Assembly (NCBI RefSeq): GCF_000622325.1
Contig: NZ_JASE01000005.1
Coordinates: forward strand, 1,674,001-1,738,000
Direction: 5' to 3'
Source of the DNA: Sulfitobacter geojensis
GTDB taxonomy: Bacteria; Pseudomonadota; Alphaproteobacteria; Rhodobacterales; Rhodobacteraceae
DNA: 64,000 nt
Shown here: positions 9,550 to 17,930 of the stretch, one piece after another
Layout of the letters: each line of letters opens with the position of its first letter
Numbering within the stretch: position 1 is the first letter of the stretch
Notes under the pieces: generated by a model
What the model was told of the DNA's origin: nothing
The model's database searches: none
Seen by the model: the letters and a program-made list of their open reading frames with translations, nothing else
Made by a program: the position numbers and the translations under genes

Positions 9550-9840
9550 GCAAATTTTTATTCCAGAAATAATCAGCAAGCGTACACGCGCTTTTGCTTG
9601 GCCAAGCGTCTTGGCTTGCCCGCGGGCTGGTGCCATTTTTGCGCCATCGCCTTCTAAACCCACTGTAATATTGGCCCGCGAAGGCTTGCGAGTTCGCGCC
9701 ATTTCGCCCCGAGCCATCTGCCCCGCACAGGTATCAGAAATTGACGAGCGGACGAAACTTCGTTAATAAATATATGCGTATTCATATAAATTGACACCTG
9801 AACACAAGATTCGGGGTCTCGATCCAACCGGGAGAAATAA
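9550..9840 (+). other. Non-coding gap between tRNA-Ser and the DctPQM operon
   Basis: I see no convincing gene here. A T-run follows the tRNA at 9556-9560. A perfect 12-bp palindrome GCTTGGCCAAGC lies at 9595-9606, and the right end carries the promoter and operator-like repeat described separately. Short open frames in the gap lack family features. Confidence 0.5.
9741..9788 (+). promoter_or_regulatory. Candidate promoter and palindromic operator for the DctPQM operon
   Basis: A -35-like TTGACG at 9741-9746 is followed after 17 bases by TAATAA (9764-9769). The palindrome TATATG-CGTATT-CATATA occupies 9771-9788, where a repressor could block transcription start. The box matches to consensus are partial and no regulator gene adjoins the operon, so this is inference. 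Confidence 0.42.
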
Positions 9841-9841
9841 C

Positions 9842-10807
9842 TTGAAATTCAAATCTACATTGGCCGCTGGCTTACTTGTTGCTACCGCGTTCACCTCGCA
9901 GGCATCTGCCCAAGAAGTCACCTTGCGGGCCGTTTCGGCCTTTAATCTGGATACGACATTCAGTCGTGAGTTTCAGGCTTTTGTCGGCTGGATCAACGAA
10001 AACGGCAAAGGCACAGTTCAGATCGACCTGATCGGCGGGCCCGAGGCGGTACCGCCTTTTGAGTTGGGCAATGCCGTGCAATCGGGTGTCGTGGATTTGG
10101 CCAATAACACCGCGGCCTTCTATCCGAACCTTGTGCCAACAGGGGACGCCATTCACCTTGCGGAAAACACCGTGCAGGAACAACGCGAGAATGGCTGTTA
10201 CGCGGTGATTGACCGGATTCACCAAGAACAGATGAACGTGAAATATCTGGCCCATGCAGGCGATGGTATCGGGTTTCATTTGTATCTCACAAAACCTGTC
10301 GAGGGGCCGGACCTGAGCGGGCTGACCATTCGGACAACGCCGGTGTATCAGGCGATGTTTTCGGCACTGGGCGCGAACCTTGTGCGCACCGCACCGGGCG
10401 AAGTTTATAGTGCGCTGGAGCGCGGGGCGATTGATGGTTACGGTTGGCCGTCGCAAGGGGTTTTGGACCTTGGTTGGGACGAGCAAACGAAATACCGCGT
10501 TGATCCAAGCTTTTACAATGTTGACGTGAACCTCTTGGTCAACCTCGATGTCTGGAACGGGTTGACCGATGCGCAGCGCGCCAAACTTGAGGAAGGTGCG
10601 GCATGGATGGAGGCGCTGAACGCGAACAACGCCGAAATCAACACCGCCGAATATGCAAAACAGGCCGAAGCGGGGATTGAAACCATCACGTTCGACGCGG
10701 CTGGCGCTGAAAAATGGCTGACCACTGCACGTGATGCAGGCTGGGCCGCGGTCGAGGCCGTGGACACGCCGCTTGCACAGGAACTGCGCGCCTGTCTGAG
10801 CAAATAA
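9842..10807 (+). CDS. TRAP transporter DctP-type solute-binding protein
   Basis: Periplasmic receptor of a three-component TRAP transporter; 321 aa. I place the start at TTG 9842, with GGGAGA at 9830-9835 at good spacing. This gives a compact signal peptide (LKFKSTLAAGLLVATAFTSQ, cleaved after ASA). The mature part shows the family signatures GGPEAVPPFELGNAVQSGVVDL and the ligand-site segment LTIRTTPVYQAMFSALGANL. An ATG-independent longer frame from 9791 has no ribosome site. The first gene of the dctPQM operon; the substrate is not readable. Confidence 0.93.
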   Translation: MKFKSTLAAGLLVATAFTSQASAQEVTLRAVSAFNLDTTFSREFQAFVGWINENGKGTVQIDLIGGPEAVPPFELGNAVQSGVVDLANNTAAFYPNLVPTGDAIHLAENTVQEQRENGCYAVIDRIHQEQMNVKYLAHAGDGIGFHLYLTKPVEGPDLSGLTIRTTPVYQAMFSALGANLVRTAPGEVYSALERGAIDGYGWPSQGVLDLGWDEQTKYRVDPSFYNVDVNLLVNLDVWNGLTDAQRAKLEEGAAWMEALNANNAEINTAEYAKQAEAGIETITFDAAGAEKWLTTARDAGWAAVEAVDTPLAQELRACLSK

Positions 10808-10813
10808 CCGGAC

Positions 10814-11308
10814 ATGATCGGAGTATTCTTTGACCGGTCGCTCTGGATGCTTGCCGCGCTGTCGGCGGGCATTCTGGGGGTGATTGCGGTGATCATCGCC
10901 ATCAACGTGGTGCTGCGAAACCTTGGCCTGCCGGTGATATACGGCGCGCTGGATGCAATACAATATGCGCTGATGATCGCCACATTCATGGGCGCACCTT
11001 GGGTATTAGCCAAAGGCGGTCACGTCAAAGTCGATCTGCTGACCGCATCGCTTGCGCCCGTAGCGCGTTCTCGATTAAGCTGTCTCACCAACCTTATCGG
11101 TGCCGCTTCGGCCGCGGTGTTGGGCTGGTACGGCGTGCAGGCCGCCCTTGCGTCTGCGGCCCGCGGATCGATGATCCGTACCTCTTTCGTTATCCCTGAA
11201 TGGTGGATGCTGTCCTTCGTGCCTGCGTCGCTGATCCTGTGCGTGATCGTTTTCCTGCGCAAGATCGTGCAGCCCGACGTGGCCGATGCCACACCGAACG
11301 GGTTATAA
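10814..11308 (+). CDS. TRAP transporter small permease (DctQ type)
   Basis: Small membrane subunit of the TRAP transporter, 164 aa with four hydrophobic segments. The pattern GAPWVLAKGGHVKVDLL matches the conserved DctQ stretch after the second helix. It sits 6 bp after the binding-protein stop and 4 bp before the large permease, so the three are a single operon. It assembles with DctM in the inner membrane. Confidence 0.93.
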   Translation: MIGVFFDRSLWMLAALSAGILGVIAVIIAINVVLRNLGLPVIYGALDAIQYALMIATFMGAPWVLAKGGHVKVDLLTASLAPVARSRLSCLTNLIGAASAAVLGWYGVQAALASAARGSMIRTSFVIPEWWMLSFVPASLILCVIVFLRKIVQPDVADATPNGL

Positions 11309-11312
11309 CGCT

Positions 11313-12629
11313 ATGGATTGGGGTCTTATTCTTACTGTCATGCTGGGCGGATTGGCCGTGCTTTTGCTGATCGGTCTGCCGGTGGCTTTCGCCTTTATCG
11401 TTGTCACCACCGTTGGTGCCTATTTCGTGCTGGGGGGCGAACGGGGCATCCTGCAACTTGCGCGCAATGCGACGCAATCGGTGGCGAATTTCCAGCTTGC
11501 GCCAATACCTTTGTTCATCCTGATGGGGGAGATCCTGTTTCAGACCGGCGTAGCGCATCGTGCGATCGACGCAATTGAGCGGGTGGTGACACGCATTCCG
11601 GGCCGGATGTCGGTGGTGACCATTTTCGGGGGCACGATATTCGCAGCGCTGTCCGGATCGACGATCGCGAATACCGCAATGTTGGGCAGCACGCTTTTGC
11701 CGGGCATGTTAAAAAAGGGCTATCACCCGTCCATGGCGATGGGGCCGATTATGGCATCCGGTGCCATTGCGATGTTAATCCCGCCCTCGGCACTGGCAGT
11801 GTTGGTCGGTTCACTGGCAGGCATTTCGATTGCCGGTTTGTTGGTCGCCGGCGTGATCCCCGCGCTGTTGCTGGCGTTCCTGTTTGTCGCCTATGTCGTT
11901 GGGCGCAGCATGCTGGACCCCTCTGTGGCGCCACCCGACACACTGGAACAAATGACGCTCAGGGAACGCTGGACGCCTTTTGTAATCTACGTTCTGCCGC
12001 TGTCAGCGCTTTTTGCAGTGGTGATCGGATCGCTTTTGTTGGGCTTCGCGACCCCCACCGAAAGCGCGGCCTTGGGCAGCCTGACGGCTGTTCTGATCGG
12101 GGCCGCCTATCGTTCGCTAAGCTGGGCCAAACTGGGGGCTGCCCTGATGGAAACGCTGAAACTGTCGGTGATGATCCTGTTTATCATCGCGGCCAGTCAG
12201 ACCTTTGCGCAGGTTCTGTCCTTTTCAGGGGCGACGAACGGGCTGATCAACATGATCAACAGTTTTGAGCCCACGCCGCTTATCGTCTTGCTGGGCATCA
12301 TCGCGATCCTGTTGTTTCTGGGGTGCTTCATTGATCAGGTGTCGATGCTGATGGTGACCGTGCCGGTGTTTGTGCCCTTGGCTAAAGCGATGGAGATCAA
12401 CGAGTTGGTCCTGGGTGTCGTCTATCTTTTGACGATGGAAATCGGATTGCTGACGCCGCCCTTTGGTCTTTTGCTCTTTGTGATGCGCGGTGTAGCACCG
12501 CCTGACATCCGCATGCGCGACATCTATGCGGCGGTTTCGCCGTTCCTGTTGATCAAGCTATTTGTGCTTGGCCTTATTGTCGTTTTACCGGAACTTGGCA
12601 CGTGGTTGCCGGGGCTGATGGGACGGTAG
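11313..12629 (+). CDS. TRAP transporter large permease (DctM type)
   Basis: Large ion-coupled membrane subunit, 438 aa with about twelve hydrophobic segments. The family signature GGTIFAALSGSTIANTAMLG is followed by MASGAIAMLIPPSALAVLVG and the second half-repeat GFATPTESAALG. The ATG at 11313 was chosen because an upstream start at 11286 would lie inside the DctQ gene. It converges with the C45-family gene 43 bp downstream. Confidence 0.95.
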   Translation: MDWGLILTVMLGGLAVLLLIGLPVAFAFIVVTTVGAYFVLGGERGILQLARNATQSVANFQLAPIPLFILMGEILFQTGVAHRAIDAIERVVTRIPGRMSVVTIFGGTIFAALSGSTIANTAMLGSTLLPGMLKKGYHPSMAMGPIMASGAIAMLIPPSALAVLVGSLAGISIAGLLVAGVIPALLLAFLFVAYVVGRSMLDPSVAPPDTLEQMTLRERWTPFVIYVLPLSALFAVVIGSLLLGFATPTESAALGSLTAVLIGAAYRSLSWAKLGAALMETLKLSVMILFIIAASQTFAQVLSFSGATNGLINMINSFEPTPLIVLLGIIAILLFLGCFIDQVSMLMVTVPVFVPLAKAMEINELVLGVVYLLTMEIGLLTPPFGLLLFVMRGVAPPDIRMRDIYAAVSPFLLIKLFVLGLIVVLPELGTWLPGLMGR

Positions 12630-12651
12630 ATGCGGCGTATCCGAACGGGGT

Positions 12652-12682
12652 GGTGGCTTGGCCGGGCAGGGGTCAAGCCGCC
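12652..12682. terminator. Hairpin between convergent dctM-type and C45-family genes
   Basis: Arms 12652-12663 and 12671-12682 pair over 12 bp with two G-T wobbles around a 7-base loop. The right arm includes the stop codon of the minus-strand gene. There is no T-run, so it may act as a weak bidirectional terminator or as 3'-end protection. Confidence 0.4.
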
Positions 12683-13644
12683 CCCGGTATTTGGACCCGG
12701 CGGCCCCCTTCCTGAAATGCGTCAAGCCCGAGGCACCAGACCGTGCCGGGCCATCTGACTTCCATCTCGCCGAGCCGTGGCCGGTAGACAGCCGTGTAAA
12801 GCGTACCAAAACCGGCGCTGAAAGCCGTAGAATAAAGCGGTGGGCGCAGAAACGCACCGATGAATTTGTCCTCTGGATCGCGGTGCAGGGTTAGGCGCTG
12901 CAACAGGAACCGTTCGCGTTCAACGGTTGCGGTAAACCGTGCATGGCTGATCCATTCCACGTTTTCCTGATGGTTGGTCGCAACGGCGGCATGGGTAATG
13001 ATGGCAGGCCGGTCCGGCGCCATCATCGCAGTTAAATAGTTGCGATTAGCGTCCAGCACAGTCACATTATAACTCATGTGGGTCGGTACGCGGGCCAGTA
13101 CTGCGCCGGCTTCCTCTGCGGTGGTGCAGGTTTGCAAAACATAGCGCAGGATCAGCGGCACACCGAAACCGGTGCCAACAATGCGCCGCCCGCCGAAAGT
13201 CAGGGAAATCGCAAGGCCTGCGTCATTCATCCCGTCCACCAGCCCCCACAACCCGTCAGAGGTGCCGACCACGCGCCGCCCCTGCCAGTTGGTGCGCAGC
13301 ACAAGGCTGTCAAAGGCATTGGCGTTGTAATCGTAATTGCGCACCAGAACCGGTTCTTCGCCGGTCCAGATCGCCTGACTGCACCCCGCAAGATACGGCG
13401 GAGGGCAATAAAAGCTAAGGAACCGCGCCGCCTGATCGCCGCCACCGGCAAGCTCGCAGAGCTTGTCATACAGCGGCACAATTTCGGGCATGTGGTCTTC
13501 AAGCGCCCGCCGGCTGACCAGATAGCTGGCACGCGCAGAGTCGCCCTCTTTCAGCCACCACCGTTTATAGTCCGGCCAGTATTCGGCGAAAAGCCCGGCC
13601 CACTTGGGACCGGGCGTATCTTCGCTGAGGGCGCGCCAGTGCAT
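12673..13644 (-). CDS. C45-family Ntn hydrolase (acyl-CoA:6-APA acyltransferase-like)
   Basis: Predicted N-terminal-nucleophile amidohydrolase or acyltransferase, 323 aa. Cys88 in LAGCSQAIW fits the nucleophile exposed by self-cleavage after Gly87, and NYDYN (103-107) and LVDGMNDAGLAISLTFGGRR are C45 signatures. No signal peptide is evident. Characterised relatives make or break amide bonds in penicillins, beta-alanyl amines and similar compounds. TAAGGAGGAG precedes the ATG, a very strong ribosome site. It is the last gene of the four-gene amine/amide operon, which suggests it forms or hydrolyses an amide of the operon's amine. Confidence 0.88.
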   Translation of the reverse strand: MHWRALSEDTPGPKWAGLFAEYWPDYKRWWLKEGDSARASYLVSRRALEDHMPEIVPLYDKLCELAGGGDQAARFLSFYCPPPYLAGCSQAIWTGEEPVLVRNYDYNANAFDSLVLRTNWQGRRVVGTSDGLWGLVDGMNDAGLAISLTFGGRRIVGTGFGVPLILRYVLQTCTTAEEAGAVLARVPTHMSYNVTVLDANRNYLTAMMAPDRPAIITHAAVATNHQENVEWISHARFTATVERERFLLQRLTLHRDPEDKFIGAFLRPPLYSTAFSAGFGTLYTAVYRPRLGEMEVRWPGTVWCLGLDAFQEGGRRVQIPGAA

Positions 13645-13653
13645 GGCTCCTCC

Positions 13654-15111
13654 TTACAGGATCTTGAAGGCGGGATCAGCCAGCACCGGTCCCGCATTAG
13701 CCGCAGGCAAGGGTTTGCCTTCTACGGTTTTCTTGATGCCGTGAATCCACTTTTTCGCCCGTTCGTTCAACTGGAAAGATTTCGTCATTGAACGCCCGCG
13801 CGTCACCAAAATGCCGATGTCGGCCCCTTCATACCGGTAATCACCCGGTTGCAGGATGCGTAGAAAGAAGGCCTCGTTTTCGGATTCTACAGCACGGCGG
13901 TGATAATCAAAACGGTCAAATACAACGCTGCCGTCTTCCAGCATTTTATAGATGCCGGTTTCGGGGGCTTCGGTACAAATATCCACGCTGTCATCGGTAT
14001 GTTTGATCACCATCTGCGACCAGCTGTCGATATTGGCTGAATCAGCCCAGCGGGCGTTAAGTTCATCAACATCCAACTGGAACTTCTTCTTGGAGAATTC
14101 CAGCAGGTGGAACAGGAACAACGGTGCATCCGCATGGGCAAAAGCGGCGTGGTTGGTCATGGACGACGCACCGGTGATGCGGGGGTTGAGTTCGCCAAGC
14201 CAGATGTCACCGGTCTTTTTGTCGATCAGAAAGTCCAGTTCAAAGTACCCGCGATACCCTTCCTTGCGCAGCTGTTCCCCGAACTTGAAGGTCAGTTCAC
14301 GTGCCTTCTGGCGGACCTTGGGCGGAAAGGCGGTAGACAGGATTTCATTGCCACACCAACCACCGCGATAGGGGGTCAGTTCCTTGAAACCGACAAGTTC
14401 GGTCATCAGCGGGCCAACAATTGTGCCTTCCTTGGTCGCGCAAGCCTCGATCGCGGAACCGCGACAATCAATGCGTTTCATGATCTTGATCTCGCCTTCG
14501 CCGACGATTTCATGCTCGTGGCGGCGGAAGTCTGCTTCGGATTTGATAAAGAACGTCGTGTGCCCTGAATCGCCAAAGGCGGATTGCAGCACCAGATCAT
14601 GGCCGATGCCGGCCTTTTCGCAGGTTTTCTGCAGGTCTTCGTAGGATTTCACCTCCGCCAACACATTTGGCACGGACGGCACGCCCGCTTTGTTGCCGAT
14701 GCGCACGGTTTCAATCTTGTTGTCCATTTTGGTGCGCAGTTTGGCCTTCGGGAACCAGACATCCGCGCCCAACTCTTTGGACAGGCGTTCGGTTTCTTCG
14801 TCAAACATCAGGAACACAAACTTCGGCTTGCCGCCACGACGCTTGATAAAGTCGATGACTTCCTTGTGCTGCAGCAGGTAATTATTGATGTCTTCAATGG
14901 ACTGGAACTCCGCATGCGGTTGTTCAGAGGGGCAGAACACGTTCGGGTGTTTGCCGCCGTAACAGTCGATATAGCAGATGTATTTAAAGTTCTTTACCCA
15001 TTCATCGAGGCCCAAAAGGTTAAAGTTAGTCGCCGAGATGAAGTAAACCGGATCTTCGTTACGGTGAAAAAACCGGCGGATTTCCGAGATATTTTTGAGA
15101 ACTGTTGGCAT
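13654..15111 (-). CDS. ATP-grasp family carboxylate-amine ligase-like protein
   Basis: Predicted cytosolic ATP-dependent ligase, 485 aa. The N-terminal 120 residues are not recognised. The ATP-grasp part has a Gly-rich loop (SAFGDSGHTTFF, 177-188), and the metal ligands appear in YFELDFLID (289-297) and GELNPRITGAS (306-316, with Glu307 and Asn309). The C-terminal 150 residues are extra. The family activates a carboxylate as acyl phosphate and couples it to an amine or thiol. It may be annotated elsewhere as a biotin-carboxylase-like protein, but no biotin carrier gene is present. It lies between the decarboxylase and the C45 gene with gaps of 14 and 9 bp. Confidence 0.87.
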   Translation of the reverse strand: MPTVLKNISEIRRFFHRNEDPVYFISATNFNLLGLDEWVKNFKYICYIDCYGGKHPNVFCPSEQPHAEFQSIEDINNYLLQHKEVIDFIKRRGGKPKFVFLMFDEETERLSKELGADVWFPKAKLRTKMDNKIETVRIGNKAGVPSVPNVLAEVKSYEDLQKTCEKAGIGHDLVLQSAFGDSGHTTFFIKSEADFRRHEHEIVGEGEIKIMKRIDCRGSAIEACATKEGTIVGPLMTELVGFKELTPYRGGWCGNEILSTAFPPKVRQKARELTFKFGEQLRKEGYRGYFELDFLIDKKTGDIWLGELNPRITGASSMTNHAAFAHADAPLFLFHLLEFSKKKFQLDVDELNARWADSANIDSWSQMVIKHTDDSVDICTEAPETGIYKMLEDGSVVFDRFDYHRRAVESENEAFFLRILQPGDYRYEGADIGILVTRGRSMTKSFQLNERAKKWIHGIKKTVEGKPLPAANAGPVLADPAFKIL

Positions 15112-15125
15112 GTGTATTCCTTTTC

Positions 15126-17867
15126 TTATTCGGCGGCAGGTTTAAGTTTTTGCGGGTTTTGCAGACTGTCCAACGCGTCGGCGGTAAAGACACGCAGCCC
15201 CAGATCGGCGCGGTAGCCGTGGATTTCACTCACATCCAATGCCCGCATGAAAGACAAGATTTCCTTGCTGACCACTTGTCCGGGGACAAGGATCGGAAAG
15301 CCGGGCGGGTAGGGGATGATGAACCCTGCCGAAACGACTTCGTCACCGGCATCCAGCGCCTCTTGCAAGGATCCGTCCAGCTCGAGGTAGTCGCAGTTAG
15401 ATTCCTTGTAACTTAGATAATAAGCGGTGCGAATATCGCCTTCCGGCGTAATATTGTCGGGTCTGAACGCATCATGAAAGCGGCTGAAGTCTGGCAGCGG
15501 CGGATAGTTTTCCGTGAGGTTCTTGACCCGACGGTCAAACGAGCGCCGCTCCATTTGGGATGCATCATCCAGCAGATCGTCCAGTTCATTCGCGATTTCA
15601 ACCAGCACTTCGATCAGGTAGGCGACCGACGACCGTGTGGTGCCGATGTTGGTCATGAACAGGACCGTATTGCGCGAGGTCTTGTTGATCTGGATGCCGT
15701 ATTTATCCATCAAAATCTGGGTCTTAAAGGTATCGCCGTCCCAGCCGGTCCCGCCAACCGCAAGCGTGACACGGGTCGCGTCGAGCACAAAATCGTCCTG
15801 TTCCCAACAATCCCAGATATCGGTCCAGCCTTGGTCATTGTCGAAATAACTCGACACCCCGCTTTGACGGTGATGTTCGGGGATCATGTCGCCCGCGGTG
15901 AGCACCTTGAAATACTTTTGCAGCATCGGGTGACTGCTGATCGCCTTGCGCATCGACATCGCCGCTTCGATCTGGCGCTGCACAAATTCGAACCCTTCCA
16001 GTTCGACCTGCCGGCGGCCCACATCCAGCGATGCAATGATCTGATAGTTGGGCGAGGTTGACGTATGCGTCATGTACGCTTCGTGGAAGGACTGTTCGAC
16101 CTCGCCCTTGAAGTCCTGATCGTTCACATGGATCATCGACCCTTGCCTGAGCGATGTCAGGGTCTTGTGGGTGGATTGCGTCGCATAGACCCTGATCCGC
16201 GCGTCGGGGGGGGCGATCAGGCGGGTATTGACCAGCGTCTCGTCCGAGGCACCCTCGAGTTCAAGCTGCTGTAGTTCATAGTCGCGTTTGTGGTCTTCGG
16301 TCCGCAGGCGTTTGCGCAGGTTGTTGGCGGTACGCATTCCGGTGCGCTGACGGTACGTGGGGCTGAAGCGCGCAAAGGCAAACCATGCCTCGTCCCACAG
16401 GAAAACCAGGTCCGGCTTGATCGCCAGGCATTCCTCCATCACCCGTTCGACGTTATACACCAGCCCGTCAAAGGTGCAGTTGGTCAGCAGCAGCATGCGC
16501 ACGCGGTCCAGTTTTCCGGCAGCTTTCAGCGCCAGAAGCTGGTGCTTGATTTCCTTGAGCGGCACCGCGCCGTACATCGAATATTCATTCAACGGATAGC
16601 TGTCGAGGTACACGACTTCGGCCCCCGCCAATACCATGCCGTAGTGGTGCGATTTGTGACAATCACGGTCCACCAGAACGATGTCACCGGGGCGCACGAC
16701 GGCCTGAACGACGATCTTGTTACAGGTCGAGGTGCCGTTGGTGGCAAAAAAGGTCTGTTTCGATCCGAACGCACGGCTGGCCAGTTCCTGCGCCTCTTTG
16801 ATTGGCCCCTGAGGTTCCAGCAGACTGTCCAAACCGCCGGACGTGGCAGAGGTTTCGGCCAGAAAGATGTTCGGCCCGTAAAACGCGCCCATGTCCTGAA
16901 TCCAGTGCGAGCGCGTAATCGATTTGCCGCGGCTGATCGGCATGGCGTGGAAAACGCCGGTGGGCTGTTTGGAGTATTCGACCAAGGCGGTAAAAAACGG
17001 CGTCTTGTTGCGTGCAGCCACCCCGCGCAGGATGTTGAGGTGCAGCTCCATAAAGTCTTCTTGATTATAGAAAACTCGCCGGCAAATTCCCAGATCAAGA
17101 CCGGCAATATCCTCGACTGAACGTTCGGTGACCAGATAGGCGTCCAGTTCGGGGCGCACGCGGGCAATCAGGCGGCACAACTCGGGGCCATAGTCTTCGG
17201 GCAGCATCGTGTTGATGTCGTCGCCGTCACTGGCATTGCGGATGTATTTTGCCAGGATTTCGTTGTCGTTGTTAGATTTCAACACCAGCCCGGGGCGTAC
17301 AACAATCGCTTGGATGTTGTGGTTGAACAGCACGGCGATCAGCGCGTCCTCCAAGCTGGGCACAACAACCGCTTCGTAATGAAAGGGATCTTCGGGGCGG
17401 CGCATGCGGGCGACATTGCTTTTGAGCCAGCGTTCCTGCTGGTCATTCACATTGTCGACGATCAACACCTCGAAATAGGGGCGGGCCATCGCGCGGGCCT
17501 CAGGGGACAGCATGGCCTCGTCGTTGTGTTCTTCGTCATCGGAGGTTTCGCGGTCAAGCGGAATGGAACGGCGTCGGTAAGCGCCGGTGGTCAACGCCCG
17601 TTTGACGCGGTTGGTGGTAAAAGCCAGATCCTCGTAATTGCCGTGCTCGAACTGGCGGCGCATATGATCAAAGGCCGTCATGCCGGGAAACGCCCAATAG
17701 GGTTCGATCAAGGCAAGCGAGGCGAACAGCTCGTCAATCCGCGCTTTCAACGCCGCCGCCTTTTTGGCGTGCGTTTCGCGGCACAGCGACGTCACGCTTT
17801 CGCGTAACGCGCTCCACCTGTCAGCTCGCAATTGTGTCGCGGAATAATAGTCGCTGACGGAATCCAT
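15126..17867 (-). CDS. Orn/Lys/Arg decarboxylase family PLP enzyme (large form)
   Basis: Fold-type I PLP enzyme of the bacterial ornithine/lysine/arginine decarboxylase family, expected to convert a basic amino acid to its diamine. At 913 aa it is longer than the roughly 710-760 aa of SpeC, CadA and AdiA. The PLP residues are clear: DCHKSHHYG (402-410), DEAW (492-495) and the Schiff-base Lys568 in QSTHKTLTSLRQGSMIHV. About 45 charged residues (511-556) are inserted between DEAW and STHK, and the N-terminal 120 residues are extended. AAAGGGAG precedes the ATG. Substrate specificity cannot be assigned from the motifs. Confidence 0.92.
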   Translation of the reverse strand: MDSVSDYYSATQLRADRWSALRESVTSLCRETHAKKAAALKARIDELFASLALIEPYWAFPGMTAFDHMRRQFEHGNYEDLAFTTNRVKRALTTGAYRRRSIPLDRETSDDEEHNDEAMLSPEARAMARPYFEVLIVDNVNDQQERWLKSNVARMRRPEDPFHYEAVVVPSLEDALIAVLFNHNIQAIVVRPGLVLKSNNDNEILAKYIRNASDGDDINTMLPEDYGPELCRLIARVRPELDAYLVTERSVEDIAGLDLGICRRVFYNQEDFMELHLNILRGVAARNKTPFFTALVEYSKQPTGVFHAMPISRGKSITRSHWIQDMGAFYGPNIFLAETSATSGGLDSLLEPQGPIKEAQELASRAFGSKQTFFATNGTSTCNKIVVQAVVRPGDIVLVDRDCHKSHHYGMVLAGAEVVYLDSYPLNEYSMYGAVPLKEIKHQLLALKAAGKLDRVRMLLLTNCTFDGLVYNVERVMEECLAIKPDLVFLWDEAWFAFARFSPTYRQRTGMRTANNLRKRLRTEDHKRDYELQQLELEGASDETLVNTRLIAPPDARIRVYATQSTHKTLTSLRQGSMIHVNDQDFKGEVEQSFHEAYMTHTSTSPNYQIIASLDVGRRQVELEGFEFVQRQIEAAMSMRKAISSHPMLQKYFKVLTAGDMIPEHHRQSGVSSYFDNDQGWTDIWDCWEQDDFVLDATRVTLAVGGTGWDGDTFKTQILMDKYGIQINKTSRNTVLFMTNIGTTRSSVAYLIEVLVEIANELDDLLDDASQMERRSFDRRVKNLTENYPPLPDFSRFHDAFRPDNITPEGDIRTAYYLSYKESNCDYLELDGSLQEALDAGDEVVSAGFIIPYPPGFPILVPGQVVSKEILSFMRALDVSEIHGYRADLGLRVFTADALDSLQNPQKLKPAAE

Positions 17868-17930
17868 CTGTCGTACTCCCTTTGTGAGCCGAAACAGATG
17901 GTCCGTAGCTTATGCTACCAATCCTCTGGA

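Noticed and set aside
9460..9606. Integrated element attachment at tRNA-Ser
   Set aside because: No integrase, no repeated tRNA end and no change in gene content next to it.
9509..9766. 85-codon plus-strand frame overlapping the tRNA
   Set aside because: It runs through the tRNA-Ser gene and has no protein features.
13654..15111. Biotin carboxylase identity for the ATP-grasp protein
   Set aside because: No biotin carrier or carboxyltransferase genes adjoin it, and the N- and C-terminal parts do not match acetyl-CoA carboxylase.
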